A stretch of DNA of 64,000 bases, taken from Streptomyces cinnamoneus (GTDB taxonomy: Bacteria > Actinomycetota > Actinomycetes > Streptomycetales > Streptomycetaceae). A program made the position numbers and the translations under genes. Of this stretch, positions 45,642 to 54,179 are shown in pieces. The DNA lies in the NCBI RefSeq assembly GCF_014650495.1, contig NZ_BMVB01000003.1:124001-188000 (forward strand). Reading direction: 5' to 3'. Within the stretch, counting starts at the first letter, position 1, and every line of letters begins with the position of its first letter. The notes under the pieces were generated by a model. It ran no database searches. It was not told the origin of the DNA and was given only the letters and a program-made list of their open reading frames with translations.

Positions 45642-46631
45642 ATGACCCGCACCACTGGCCTGAGCCGCCGCTCCCTGCTCCGCGCCGGTTCCGGACTGGG
45701 CCTGGCCGCGCTCGGCCTGGGCACGGCCGCGCACCCCGCCTCCGCGGCCGTCCCCGCCTCGCAGCGCTTCGACCTGACCCAGGCGTCCACCGACCTGTAC
45801 CGCGGCAAGCCGCTGCACGACGTGACGGTCCAGCAGGGATTCGCCTTCGACAACGTCAACCGGCGCCTGTTCGTGGCACAGCGGCGCAACGGGTCGGCGG
45901 AATCGGCCGGAGACCTGTGCGTCACCCAGCTCGACTTCGCGGGGAACTACGTCGGGTCCATGCACCTGACCGGCTTCGGCCACGGCGTCGCCTTCGGCGC
46001 GCAGGGCGTGGGCAGCTCCACCTATCTGTGGACGGAGGTGGACTCCGACGGCGGCTACGGCCGGCGCCTGGCCCGTTTCAAGTTCAGCAGTGGCACGACG
46101 CTGTCGAGCACGTCCTCCGCGCTGGTCAAGTACACGCCCGTCGCCGCGGCCTCCGAGCACACCTGCTCCATCGACCCGGTGAACAACCGCCTCGTCGTCC
46201 GCTACCACCTCAGCGACGGCAAGCACATAGCCGTCTACGACCTCGCCGCCGCCACGAACGGCGACTTCAGCCACCCGCTGGCCGACTTCAAACAGCCCAC
46301 GCTGCCCACCCTGTCGCCCAAGTTCCAGGGTTACGCCGCCTACGGCCAATACCTCTACGTCATGACGGGCGACGACTACGAGACCAACGGCAAGGATGCC
46401 GACGGCAACTGGATCGTCGATTCCGAGATCACCAGCATCGACATGAACACCGGCACCATCAAACAGGGTCCCGTCCTGACCAAGGCCGGCTCCACCCTCG
46501 ACTTCCGCGAGCCAGAGGGTCTGGCCGTCTATCAGACGGTCGCCGGCGACGTCCGCCTCTTCCTCGGCTTCGCCTCGGGCGACCCGGGCGACCGCCGCTC
46601 CAACCTCTTCTACAAGGACGTTCTGGTCTAG
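45642..46631 (+). CDS. Tat-exported beta-propeller protein, P68 RBP/TagC-like
   Basis: 329 aa from ATG 45642 (GAAGGAG upstream). The twin-arginine signal LSRRSLLRAGSGLGLAALG ends in a likely cleavage site after PASAA. The mature protein begins SQRFDLTQASTDLYRGKPLH, VTVQQGFAFDNVNRRLFVAQ and repeats blade-like units to EPEGLAVYQT and LFLGFASGD. This resembles the propeller shared by the phage P68 receptor-binding protein and TagC-type teichoic-acid proteins. It is secreted and cell-wall-related; a link to the adjoining eCIS is only positional. Confidence 0.8.
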   Translation: MTRTTGLSRRSLLRAGSGLGLAALGLGTAAHPASAAVPASQRFDLTQASTDLYRGKPLHDVTVQQGFAFDNVNRRLFVAQRRNGSAESAGDLCVTQLDFAGNYVGSMHLTGFGHGVAFGAQGVGSSTYLWTEVDSDGGYGRRLARFKFSSGTTLSSTSSALVKYTPVAAASEHTCSIDPVNNRLVVRYHLSDGKHIAVYDLAAATNGDFSHPLADFKQPTLPTLSPKFQGYAAYGQYLYVMTGDDYETNGKDADGNWIVDSEITSIDMNTGTIKQGPVLTKAGSTLDFREPEGLAVYQTVAGDVRLFLGFASGDPGDRRSNLFYKDVLV

Positions 46632-46758
46632 GGCCACCCCGCCGGGCGACGGCCGTGGACGGCGCGGACAGTGCACCGTCCGCGGCCACCCGGTCCGGCC
46701 GGGCGCCAAGGAGTGTCCTCAAAGTGGCGCCGAAGTCCCTTCGGCTCGATGCCCGCCC

Positions 46759-47325
46759 TCACGGCAACGGCATGAGCCGGTAGAGGACCGTGGCGACCAG
46801 GTCGCGGGCGTGCCCTGCGTCGAGTGGTCCCGGGCGGAACAGGGCGCGGTACATCATCGGGGCCACGACGTGGTCCATGACGGTGTCGACGTCCGGTACG
46901 TGTTCGCCGCGCTGCACGGCCCGGGCGAGGACCGTCTCGACCTGCTCGCGCGCGTACGCGGAGCACTGGCCGGCGTTGGATCCGTCCGGGTCGCCTGCGA
47001 GGGTGTCCCGGACATAGGAGCGGCCGGGCCCGGACGACATCTCCTCCAGGAAGCCGGCGGCCCAGTGCTCCAGGTCCGCGCGCAGGCTCCCGTGGTCGGC
47101 CGGCGGGGCCTCGGGCCGCAGCCGCTCCACCGCGACGTCCGAGAGCAGCTCCTTCAGATCGCCCCAGCGGCGGTAGACGGTCGACGGCGTCACTCCCGCC
47201 CGCGCTGCGACGAGCGGCACGGTGAGAGCGGCCTGCTCGGCCTGCAATGCGCGCACGGCCTGGTGCACCGATTCCTGGACACGGGCGCTTCGTCCGCCGG
47301 GGCGGACCGCTGGTCTGGGACTCAT
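46759..47325 (-). CDS. TetR-family repressor
   Basis: 188 aa from ATG 47325 (AAGGTGGG upstream). The HTH is ALTVPLVAARAGVTPSTVYR RWGD, with a helical C-terminal domain ending VATVLYRLMPLP. It is divergent from the MBL-fold hydrolase gene. The intergenic region holds a long inverted repeat around a promoter, so it most likely represses that gene. Confidence 0.9.
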   Translation of the reverse strand: MSPRPAVRPGGRSARVQESVHQAVRALQAEQAALTVPLVAARAGVTPSTVYRRWGDLKELLSDVAVERLRPEAPPADHGSLRADLEHWAAGFLEEMSSGPGRSYVRDTLAGDPDGSNAGQCSAYAREQVETVLARAVQRGEHVPDVDTVMDHVVAPMMYRALFRPGPLDAGHARDLVATVLYRLMPLP

Positions 47326-47456
47326 GACACCCACCTTAACGCGAATTCATTGCACGGACCGCAGCTCGGTAGCTCTTGGCCCCGGCGGGCCCAGCAGGCC
47401 ACCTCATCTGGATGGACCGGAGTCCGGGGTGGTCATGAGCAGGTCCGCCCCTCCTC

Positions 47457-47531
47457 GCTAAAAGCAGAGTCTTTGCGTTAGCGGCAGATGCGGGCTACGG
47501 TGGCGACTAACGCAAAGAAGATGCTTTTAGC
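47457..47531. promoter_or_regulatory. 25-nt near-perfect inverted repeat flanking a promoter (TetR operator)
   Basis: Left arm 47457-47481 (GCTAAAAGCA gag TCTTTGCGTTAG) and right arm 47507-47531 (CTAACGCAAAGA aga TGCTTTTAGC) pair at 22 of 25 positions, with a 25-nt spacer. The arms bracket the -10 region of the promoter reading into the MBL gene, ideal for a repressor bound to both arms. Confidence 0.8.
47473..47501 (+). promoter_or_regulatory. Promoter of the MBL-fold hydrolase gene
   Basis: TTGCGT (47473-47478) and TACGGT (47496-47501) with a 17-bp spacer. The -35 box lies inside the left arm of the inverted repeat, and the start site (near 47508) lies at the right arm. Repressor binding would block both. 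Confidence 0.6.
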
Positions 47532-47551
47532 TCTCACGGAGGGACCTCCCC

Positions 47552-48463
47552 ATGGACCGGCCCGTTCAGCCTCCCCAGCCGCCCGGCCAGACCTGGAGGG
47601 TCGGCGGAATCGTCGTCCATCGCATCGACGAGACCGCACTCGCGCCGCAGACCGGTGCCTGGCTGCTGCCCGCCGCCACCCCGGAGGTCGTCACCGGGCA
47701 GCCCTGGCTGCAGCCCGATTTCGCCGCCCCCGACGGAACCCTCCACCTGGCCAGCCACAGCTTCGCCTTCGAGGTGGACGGCCTCCGGGTCCTCGTCGAC
47801 ACCGGCATCGGCAACCACAAAACCCGCGCCAACCCCGCGTGGAACCACCTCGACACCGACTACCTCCGGCGACTCACCGACGCAGGCTTCCCGCCCGAGA
47901 CCATCGACCTGGTCGTCCTGACCCACCTCCACACCGACCACGTCGGCTGGAACACCCGCCGCGCGGACGACGGCTCCTGGATGCCCACCTTCCCCAACGC
48001 CCGCTACCTGACCTCCCGCAGCGAATGGGACTACTGGGCCGGCATTGCCGAGCACATGGAGGACGGCCGCCGGCAGATGTTCCTCGACTCCGTCCACCCG
48101 GTCCACGACGCCGGGCTCTTCGACCTGGTCGACGTACGGCACGAGCCCACGGACATCGCCCCCGGCCTCCGACTGCTCCCCACCCCCGGGCACACACCGG
48201 GCCAGATCGCCGTGGAACTCCACAGCGCGGGACAGGCGGCAGTGATCACCGGCGACTGCGTCCACCACCCCGTGCAGCTCGCACACCCCGACATCACCAG
48301 CTGCGTCGACATCGACCCCGCCCAGGCCGTGCGCAGCCGCCGCGACCTCCTCACCGCACTCGCCGGGACGGACGTCCTGCTGCTGGGCAGCCACTTCCCG
48401 CCCCCGACCGCAGGATTCGTCGTCGCCGAGGCCAATGGCCACCGCCTCGTCCCCGCACACTGA
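47552..48463 (+). CDS. MBL-fold metallo-hydrolase (lactonase-like)
   Basis: 303 aa from ATG 47552 (GGAGGGACC upstream). The metal motif HLHTDHVGW, a later GHTPGQIAVEL (His ligand), ITGDC (Asp ligand) and a terminal GSHFPPP are complete. It resembles AttM/quorum-quenching-lactonase and related hydrolases of unknown substrate. Regulation by the divergent TetR through the inverted repeat is likely. Confidence 0.9.
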   Translation: MDRPVQPPQPPGQTWRVGGIVVHRIDETALAPQTGAWLLPAATPEVVTGQPWLQPDFAAPDGTLHLASHSFAFEVDGLRVLVDTGIGNHKTRANPAWNHLDTDYLRRLTDAGFPPETIDLVVLTHLHTDHVGWNTRRADDGSWMPTFPNARYLTSRSEWDYWAGIAEHMEDGRRQMFLDSVHPVHDAGLFDLVDVRHEPTDIAPGLRLLPTPGHTPGQIAVELHSAGQAAVITGDCVHHPVQLAHPDITSCVDIDPAQAVRSRRDLLTALAGTDVLLLGSHFPPPTAGFVVAEANGHRLVPAH

Positions 48464-48605
48464 GCACGAGGAGCCGAAGCGACTCCTCCCCCGCCGGAAT
48501 CGGCCCAGGGCGTGTCCGATGGGTCAGCCAGAACGCCCGGTCCGGCGTCGGCTTCGCGGAAAGAGCCGTATGACGTCTGCGGTAGAGGTGCCACCATGCG
48601 GTGTC

Positions 48606-49141
48606 ATGACAGACGACAGCGGAAGTGCTTTCCAGGCGGGTCAAACGGGTCTCATCGTCCGGATCCCGGAGGCAGAGCCGGCCGTCCGCAAGTGGCGTGA
48701 ACGGCTCGACCCCTCGGCCCGGGCCGGGTTTCAGCCCATGTCACCGTGCTCTTCCCCTTCCTCGACGAGAGCCGGACAGATGCGTCCGTCTGCTCGGCTC
48801 TCGCGGGCGTGCTGGGCAGTCACCCGGCCTTCGACCTGCAGTTCGAGCGATGTGGCCGGCTACCGGAGGTGCTGTACCTCGTTCCGGAACCCGACACCCC
48901 ATTGCGGAGGCTCACTGAGGCGATCGCTGAGCGTTGGCCCGAGGCCCCGCCCTATGGCGGCCGGTACACCGAAATCGTGCCGCACCTGACCGTTGCCCAA
49001 GGCGGGGACGATGCGGCCCTGGAGGAGGTCGAGGCCGGCCTCGCCGGCGGGCTCCCGCTCACGTCCCACGTCACGTCGGTCGAGCTCATGGTGTACGACG
49101 GCAAGAAGTGGCAGGAACGGGCGTCGTTCGCACTCGGATGA
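48606..49141 (+). pseudogene. 2'-5' RNA ligase family protein with a single-base frameshift
   Basis: ATG 48606 starts GLIVRIPEAEPAVRKWRERL, DPSARAGFQP. The family motif HVTVLFPFLDESR and the remaining protein (RLPEVLYLVPEPDTPLRRL, EIVPHLTVAQGG, with the second His-x-Thr motif) continue in another frame from about 48738. The switch lies at CAGCCCATG (48732-48740); one extra C would join both halves. With both HxT motifs intact otherwise, it is either a very recent mutation or a sequencing error in a C run. From 49142 to 49370 I see no gene. Confidence 0.75.
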
Positions 49142-49370
49142 CGTGCCGTCAAAGGTGAGAAATGCGCCGATGGCCAGGGATCCGGATCGTTCCAGCCTGT
49201 AGCGGCGCTGCCTGCGCCGCCGCAGTCTCCGTCATGGGCGCGCGCCCTTGAGCGTCGCATCGCGACCTGAAGCGCTGTTGATCCCGTCTTCCCGCATTGA
49301 AAGGATCTTCCGGGGGTGTTGGTCGGCAACCTTTCCGGCGAGCCTGACGGTTCCCCGACCCGGGACAGGG

Positions 49371-50102
49371 ATGGAGAAGTCAGTGGAAGGGCCAAGCCAT
49401 GACTCCGGCAGCCCAACCGCCGAGACTCCGTCCTCCGGATCGGAGAGGGCAGGCGAGGAGCTACGCCGATTACGGCGCGGCCGCGGCATGTCACTGGCCG
49501 AACTGTCCCGCTTGGCCTTCTACAGCAAGGGATACCTGAGCAAAGTCGAGAACGGCGAGAAACCGCTGACTCTGGAACTCGCCCGATCCTGCGATCAGGC
49601 CCTGGACACCGGCGGTGAACTCGAGCGGCTCGTCTCTGTTCCCCCTGCCGATCGCGACGGACCGCCGTTACGTGACGAAGGGGCATGTCCGTACCGCGGG
49701 CTCTCCCCGTTCGAGGCCGAGGACGCCCGTTGGTTCTTCGGTCGCGACAAAGCCACCGCCGGCGTCGTCTCACACCTCACCGAGCGACTCAGGACAGCAG
49801 GCCCCTTAATGGTCATGGGCCCCTCGGGAGCGGGGAAATCGTCACTTCTGCGGGCGGGTCTGCTACCGGCGCTGGCCCACGGAGTTCTGCCCGTCACCGG
49901 CTCGCACACCTGGCCGGCAGTACTGCTCACCCCAGGTGAACATCCCGTCGGGGAACTCTTGGCACACATCGCGACCGCGACCGGGCACCGGGTCTGCCTT
50001 CCCCCCCTGCCCGTAAGGCCGCTGGCGCTGAGCCCTGTGCCTCGGTCACAGGGATGGCGCGAGGTAGCTCCTGCGGTGGAGGTTGATCATCCGTGCGGAT
50101 GA
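49371..50102 (+). pseudogene. Truncated XRE HTH-nSTAND protein
   Basis: ATG 49371. An XRE-type HTH (LRRLRRGRGMSLAELSRLAF, YSKGYLSKVENGEKPLTLEL) is followed by the start of an nSTAND NTPase (CPYRGLSPFEAEDARWFFGR, Walker A MGPSGAGKSSLLRAGLLPAL). Normal family members continue for several hundred residues with Walker B, sensor and WD40 repeats. Here homology ends near 50000 and the frame runs into unrelated sequence and stops. It is a 3'-deleted remnant of a conflict/signalling ATPase. Confidence 0.75.
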
Positions 50103-50136
50103 CCTCTCGTCGTCGTGGTCCGGCCACGATGGAGTC

Positions 50137-50751
50137 ATGGTGATCAGGCTCTTTGCGCACGATGCAGCGCGTCCGACCCGGCGCCGCGCACTCCGCCTTC
50201 GGCCGGGGGCGTGGCCGGGTCTCGCTGCTGCGGTATGGGGGCTTCTGTTTGCGGTACCCAGTTTCGCCTGGGCGATGGGGGTGACCTTCGGCGCACGGAC
50301 GACGGTGGCGCCGTCCCTGGTGAAGCTCGCTGACGATCGAGTGGCGTGGTTCGTGGCCGTCTTGTGGGTGACCGGCCTTCTGAAGATCTTCGGGGCACTG
50401 ATCGGTATCGGCCTGACGCACCGACGCGGCAGACGGATCGGCCGTCTCTTGGTGTTCTGTGGCGGCGGCGCGACGGTGCTGCTTGTCTGGCACGGTTGCC
50501 TTTTCGTCGCCCATGGAGCGCTGGTCGAGGTCGGGGCCCGCTCTGTCGCGCCTGACCTGGCCGGGCTGACGCGCTGGTACCTCTGCCTGTGGGGACCGTG
50601 GTTCATCGTCGGCGGTCTGGCTTTCGCCGCGGCCACCACGCGGTATGTCCGCCGACTGGACGCCCGGGGCGAGGTGCGGCTCTACGGTGCTGTGGGGGCG
50701 CTGGGTGCCTTGCTCCTGTCCTTGGTGTCGATGATCACGGGGATCGGCTGA
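50137..50751 (+). CDS. DUF3995-like multi-pass membrane protein
   Basis: 204 aa from ATG 50137. Four hydrophobic segments are visible: about residues 26-50 (GLAAAVWGLLFAVPSFAWAM), 70-95 (WFVAVLWVTGLLKIFGALIG), 105-128 (LLVFCGGGATVLLVWHGCLF) and 150-200. The layout resembles DUF3995-type small membrane proteins; the function is unknown. The ribosome site is weak (GGAG very close to the ATG), so the start is not certain. Confidence 0.75.
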   Translation: MVIRLFAHDAARPTRRRALRLRPGAWPGLAAAVWGLLFAVPSFAWAMGVTFGARTTVAPSLVKLADDRVAWFVAVLWVTGLLKIFGALIGIGLTHRRGRRIGRLLVFCGGGATVLLVWHGCLFVAHGALVEVGARSVAPDLAGLTRWYLCLWGPWFIVGGLAFAAATTRYVRRLDARGEVRLYGAVGALGALLLSLVSMITGIG

Positions 50752-50828
50752 TGACCGTCGCAGTAGCCGCTCCACCAGCGCACCGGGCAATTCGGCGAAC
50801 GCGTCGGGGGCGCAGCCCCCAGCAGCCC

Positions 50829-51386
50829 CTAGAGGATCGTCAAGGTTGTCGCCCCTGTCGCGCTGGTGAGACCGCCCCCCAGGCATTGCAGGGCGCTCGG
50901 CTGGGGCAAGGGGATGAGCTGGAGCAGGTTCCGGCCCTGGAAGCGACCGTGGGTGACGGTGCCGGTGACCGGGGTGACCACCTGGCCGACCGCGGCCGTG
51001 CTGCTGCCGCTGATCTCGGCAGTGCTGGAGTCACCGGTGTTCCAGACGTAGGTCCGGCGGCCCCGGAACCCTTCGAGGACGTTGTTGCAGCCCGTGGTGA
51101 GCGTGAACTCCTCGTGGTAGCCACCGCTCTTCACCGCGCCGTCACCGCCGATGCAGGAGGCGAAGCGCCCGTCGACCGTGACGTGGATGCGTCGTGCCTG
51201 GAGGGTGACCCCCGGGTGGTAGGTGACGGACTCGGTGCCCTGGCACTGCAACGGCCCGGAGTGCCGGGGGTGGGCGGACGCCGGCACCGGTGCGGCCGCG
51301 CCGAACAGCACGGCGGCCGCCAGGGCGACCGCACGCATCCGCTTCCCACCGACCGTCACCGCGGTTCTCTTCACACTGAGCACCAT
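50829..51386 (-). CDS. Secreted protein of unknown function
   Basis: 185 aa from ATG 51386. A basic start (VLSVKRTAVTVGGKRMRA) precedes a hydrophobic h-region and signal peptidase site near PVPASAHP. The mature part (about 145 aa) is beta-rich with several Cys (LQCQGTESVTYHPG, CIGGDGAVKSGGYHE, TTGCNNVLEGFRGRRTYVW, ALQCLGGG), suggesting two disulfides. An internal ATG at 51338 (MRAVALAAAVL) with GGTGGGAAG upstream is an equally good start. No enzyme motifs. Confidence 0.75.
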   Translation of the reverse strand: MVLSVKRTAVTVGGKRMRAVALAAAVLFGAAAPVPASAHPRHSGPLQCQGTESVTYHPGVTLQARRIHVTVDGRFASCIGGDGAVKSGGYHEEFTLTTGCNNVLEGFRGRRTYVWNTGDSSTAEISGSSTAAVGQVVTPVTGTVTHGRFQGRNLLQLIPLPQPSALQCLGGGLTSATGATTLTIL

Positions 51387-51584
51387 GGAAGAGTCCCTGC
51401 CCCGTTCGTACGTCCTGCAGCCGGGCGCACCGGAGCAACCACAGGTTCTCGGTCCGGGTGAACCGCGCGCGGCCTGGCGCGCACGCCTACCCGCGCGGGA
51501 CGTCCCGCGCGTAGTCTCGTGCCGCCCCCTTCGACCTCCCCCAGGGCCCTGCGCCGGAGCGAGGCTGGAGAGAGATGGAGAGAG

Positions 51585-52397
51585 ATGGACACGCTGGAGA
51601 GCGGCACGCTGGCCGTGCCCGGCGCAAGGCTGTACTTCGAAGTACGCGGCGTCGGGCCGCTGTTGCTGCTCATCCCGGGCGGTGCCTCCGACGCGGAGGT
51701 CTTCCGGGACCTGGCCGACGAGCTCGCCGCCCGCCACCGTGTCGTCACCTACGACCCACGCGGCATCTCCCGCAGCCTCCTCGACGGACCGCCGCCCCCC
51801 TCGTGGCTCGACGCCCAGACCGACGACGCCGCCCGGCTGCTCGACCACCTCGTCCCGGCCGGCGAACCAGTGCGGGTGTTCGGCAGTTGCGCGGGCGCCT
51901 TGACCGCCCTGGAGCTCATGCTCCGCGATCCGCAGCGAATCCGGCTGACCGTCGCCCATGAGCCACCCGCCATGGGGCTGCTGCCGGACTCGGCACGACA
52001 CGTCGCATTCTTCGACGAGGTGCACGCGACGTTCAACCAGGAAGGCGTCCCTGCCGCCCTGGACAAGCTCCGGGCCGTCTTCGGGGGCAGGCCCGCCCCC
52101 TCGCTCCCCGAGGCGACCGACAACAGCGAGTTCTTCCTCTCCCACGTGATGCTGCCCTCCACCCGCTGCGTGCCCGACGTCACCGCGCTGGCGGCCGTGG
52201 CGGACCGCGTCGTCATGGCCGGCGGCCGGGAGTCACGCACCTACGACGTGCAGCGCCCGGTGGCTGTCCTGGCACAGCAGCTCGACCGGGAACTGGTGGA
52301 GTTCCCCGGTGGTCACGCCGGCTACGCCAAGCACCCCGAACCCTTCGCCGCGCAGCTCGCGGGAATCCTGGCCGGCGTACTGCCCTCGCGTGGCTGA
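51585..52397 (+). CDS. Alpha/beta-hydrolase with Cys at the nucleophile position
   Basis: 270 aa from ATG 51585 (GGAGAGAG upstream). It has an oxyanion-region LLLLIPGGASDAEVF, the HRVVTYDPRGISRS strand-loop, a nucleophile elbow VFGSCAGALTALEL and a C-terminal His in FPGGHAGYAKHP. In relatives the elbow normally reads GSSGG/GSSAG with Ser; here G-x-C-x-G places Cys there (AGT TGC GCG), as in dienelactone hydrolases. Substrate unknown. It lies just upstream of a glycosyltransferase-like gene. Confidence 0.85.
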   Translation: MDTLESGTLAVPGARLYFEVRGVGPLLLLIPGGASDAEVFRDLADELAARHRVVTYDPRGISRSLLDGPPPPSWLDAQTDDAARLLDHLVPAGEPVRVFGSCAGALTALELMLRDPQRIRLTVAHEPPAMGLLPDSARHVAFFDEVHATFNQEGVPAALDKLRAVFGGRPAPSLPEATDNSEFFLSHVMLPSTRCVPDVTALAAVADRVVMAGGRESRTYDVQRPVAVLAQQLDRELVEFPGGHAGYAKHPEPFAAQLAGILAGVLPSRG

Positions 52398-52403
52398 CGC
52401 GCC

Positions 52404-53666
52404 ATGCGCATCCTGATGGGCGCCCAGAACTGCGGCTTCGGCCCGGCCTCCGTCCTCGTCGCCGTCGCCCGGCTGCTCCCCGGGCACGAGCGGGTGTTCG
52501 TGGGGGACGGTGTCGCGGCGGACTTCGCCCGCCGCAACTCCACCGCCTTCACCAGCATCCACGAGTTCGACCAGCCACGCGGGATGGGAGAGGTGCTCCC
52601 CGACCGATTGCTGGAGGAGAGCGACCAGGTCGTCTCCGTCATGGACGCCGACCTCGTCCTGCGTGCCGTCGTGGCACGCCGTCCGGTGGTCCTGGTGGAC
52701 TGCCTGTTCGGCTTTTGGCAGCACCGGCACTCCCTGGAGCGGATCCGTGAGCTGTGCGCGGCCGTTCCCCACGCCTCGTTCCAGGCGGCACGCCGCCACC
52801 TGGCCTGCCTCTCACCGCACGAACGCGTCCTCGCCGCCCACCTGCTGGCCGACCACAGTGTGGTCCAGAACTTCCCCGGTGTCCCGCGGCGCATGGCCGA
52901 GTTCACCGACGCCGACGCACAGTGCGCGCTGCACCTGACCGGTCCGCTCGTCGACCTGGAAGGTCTGCAGCAGGCGCGGGAAGACGGGCCGGCGACCGAC
53001 GGAGCCCACTACGACCTGCTGATCAACACCGGCGGCTTCAAGAACTTCCTCCTGGACTTCGAGGCCAACAACGACTACCTCCGGCTCATCGACCGCTGGA
53101 TCCCGGACCTCCTCGCCGACTGGCCCCGGTTCACGCACGTCCTGCTCTGCGGCGGCCCGTACGCCGGAGCCCGCGGCGGCACCCACCGGACATCCGGACG
53201 ACGGGTCGACCGCTGGTTCCTGCCCCAGCGCGAACTGCTGCGGCAGGTGGCAAGAACACCGCACTCCCTCCTCGCCCCCGGCCTGTCGGCGCTCAACGAG
53301 GCCACGCTCCTGGGCCGGCTGCCCTTGGCGCTCCACGAACAGCACTACGCCCACACCTTCACCGTCCGAAATCTGGCAGACACACTCTTCGGACACCTGG
53401 CCGGCCGATTCGCGGACGTCCTGCCCGGTCACACGCTGCCCGAAGACGACTACGCCGGCACCGGGGCCCTCATGGCAGTCGCCGGCCGGGTCCGCCGGGA
53501 CGACGACCTGTACGCGCGATTCCGCAGCACGTTCAACGCACGCATCGAGCAGTACCTCTCCCTCACACCGGCACAACAGCGCGAGGCAGTGGCGGAACTA
53601 CGCCACTGCCTCGACGGCCCTCCCGCCCCCTCGGTGATCGTCTCGATCCTCACGGCAGCCCGGTGA
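52404..53666 (+). CDS. GT-B-like glycosyltransferase family protein
   Basis: 420 aa, starting MRILMGAQNCGFGPASVLVA and continuing with two Rossmann-like halves: VVLVDCLFGFW, YDLLINTGGFKNFLLDF, FTHVLLCGGPYAG and the C-terminal ALNEATLLGRLPLALHEQHY donor-site-like region. The arrangement suggests a nucleotide-sugar glycosyltransferase of the GT-B fold, possibly of the cytosylglucuronate-synthase type, but I cannot assign the substrate. It follows the hydrolase by 6 bp, likely in one operon. Confidence 0.65.
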   Translation: MRILMGAQNCGFGPASVLVAVARLLPGHERVFVGDGVAADFARRNSTAFTSIHEFDQPRGMGEVLPDRLLEESDQVVSVMDADLVLRAVVARRPVVLVDCLFGFWQHRHSLERIRELCAAVPHASFQAARRHLACLSPHERVLAAHLLADHSVVQNFPGVPRRMAEFTDADAQCALHLTGPLVDLEGLQQAREDGPATDGAHYDLLINTGGFKNFLLDFEANNDYLRLIDRWIPDLLADWPRFTHVLLCGGPYAGARGGTHRTSGRRVDRWFLPQRELLRQVARTPHSLLAPGLSALNEATLLGRLPLALHEQHYAHTFTVRNLADTLFGHLAGRFADVLPGHTLPEDDYAGTGALMAVAGRVRRDDDLYARFRSTFNARIEQYLSLTPAQQREAVAELRHCLDGPPAPSVIVSILTAAR

Positions 53667-53694
53667 CAGGTCCGGTGACAGAGGGAGGCGGCGC

Positions 53695-54111
53695 TCAGGG
53701 GCGGTTGGTGGTGCGGGGGCGACTGTACTGCTCGTCGCTGACCGGCTCGGCCCAGGTGGTCTCGGGGCTGCCGTCCTCCAGAGCTTCCCACATGGCGAGG
53801 TGCTCCATGAAGCGGTCGGGGGCGGCTCCGTGCCAATGCTCCTCGCCGGGCGGGCAGGTGATGGTCTGGCCGGGGCAAGCCTCGAAGACGGTGCCATCGC
53901 GGGTGCCGACGAGGGCGATCCCGGAGACGACGTGCAGGGCCTGTCCGAGGGCGTGGGTGTGCCAGTTGGTACGGGCGCCGGGCGCGAAACGGACCATGTT
54001 GACGCGCATCCGGGACGGTTCCTGACCGGCGTGGATGACGTCCCACCAGACGTCGCCGGTGAACCAGTCGGCCGGAGCCTTGCTGGTGGACTGCTGTTTG
54101 GTGAACTCCAT
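53695..54111 (-). CDS. Cupin-domain protein
   Basis: 138 aa from ATG 54111. Motif 1 is FAPGARTNWHTHALGQALHV and motif 2 is PGEEHWHGAAPDRFMEHLAM, with three His and a Gln/Glu as likely metal ligands. It resembles the small cupins annotated as carboxymuconolactone-decarboxylase-associated or mandelonitrile-lyase-like proteins. Convergent with the glycosyltransferase-like gene. Function not determinable. Confidence 0.85.
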   Translation of the reverse strand: MEFTKQQSTSKAPADWFTGDVWWDVIHAGQEPSRMRVNMVRFAPGARTNWHTHALGQALHVVSGIALVGTRDGTVFEACPGQTITCPPGEEHWHGAAPDRFMEHLAMWEALEDGSPETTWAEPVSDEQYSRPRTTNRP

Positions 54112-54179
54112 CGTGTTTCTCCAGGGTGTGTCGAGCTGGCGTCCGGCGTCGGATCCCGGTCGGCCCCGGGCCGGCGGCG

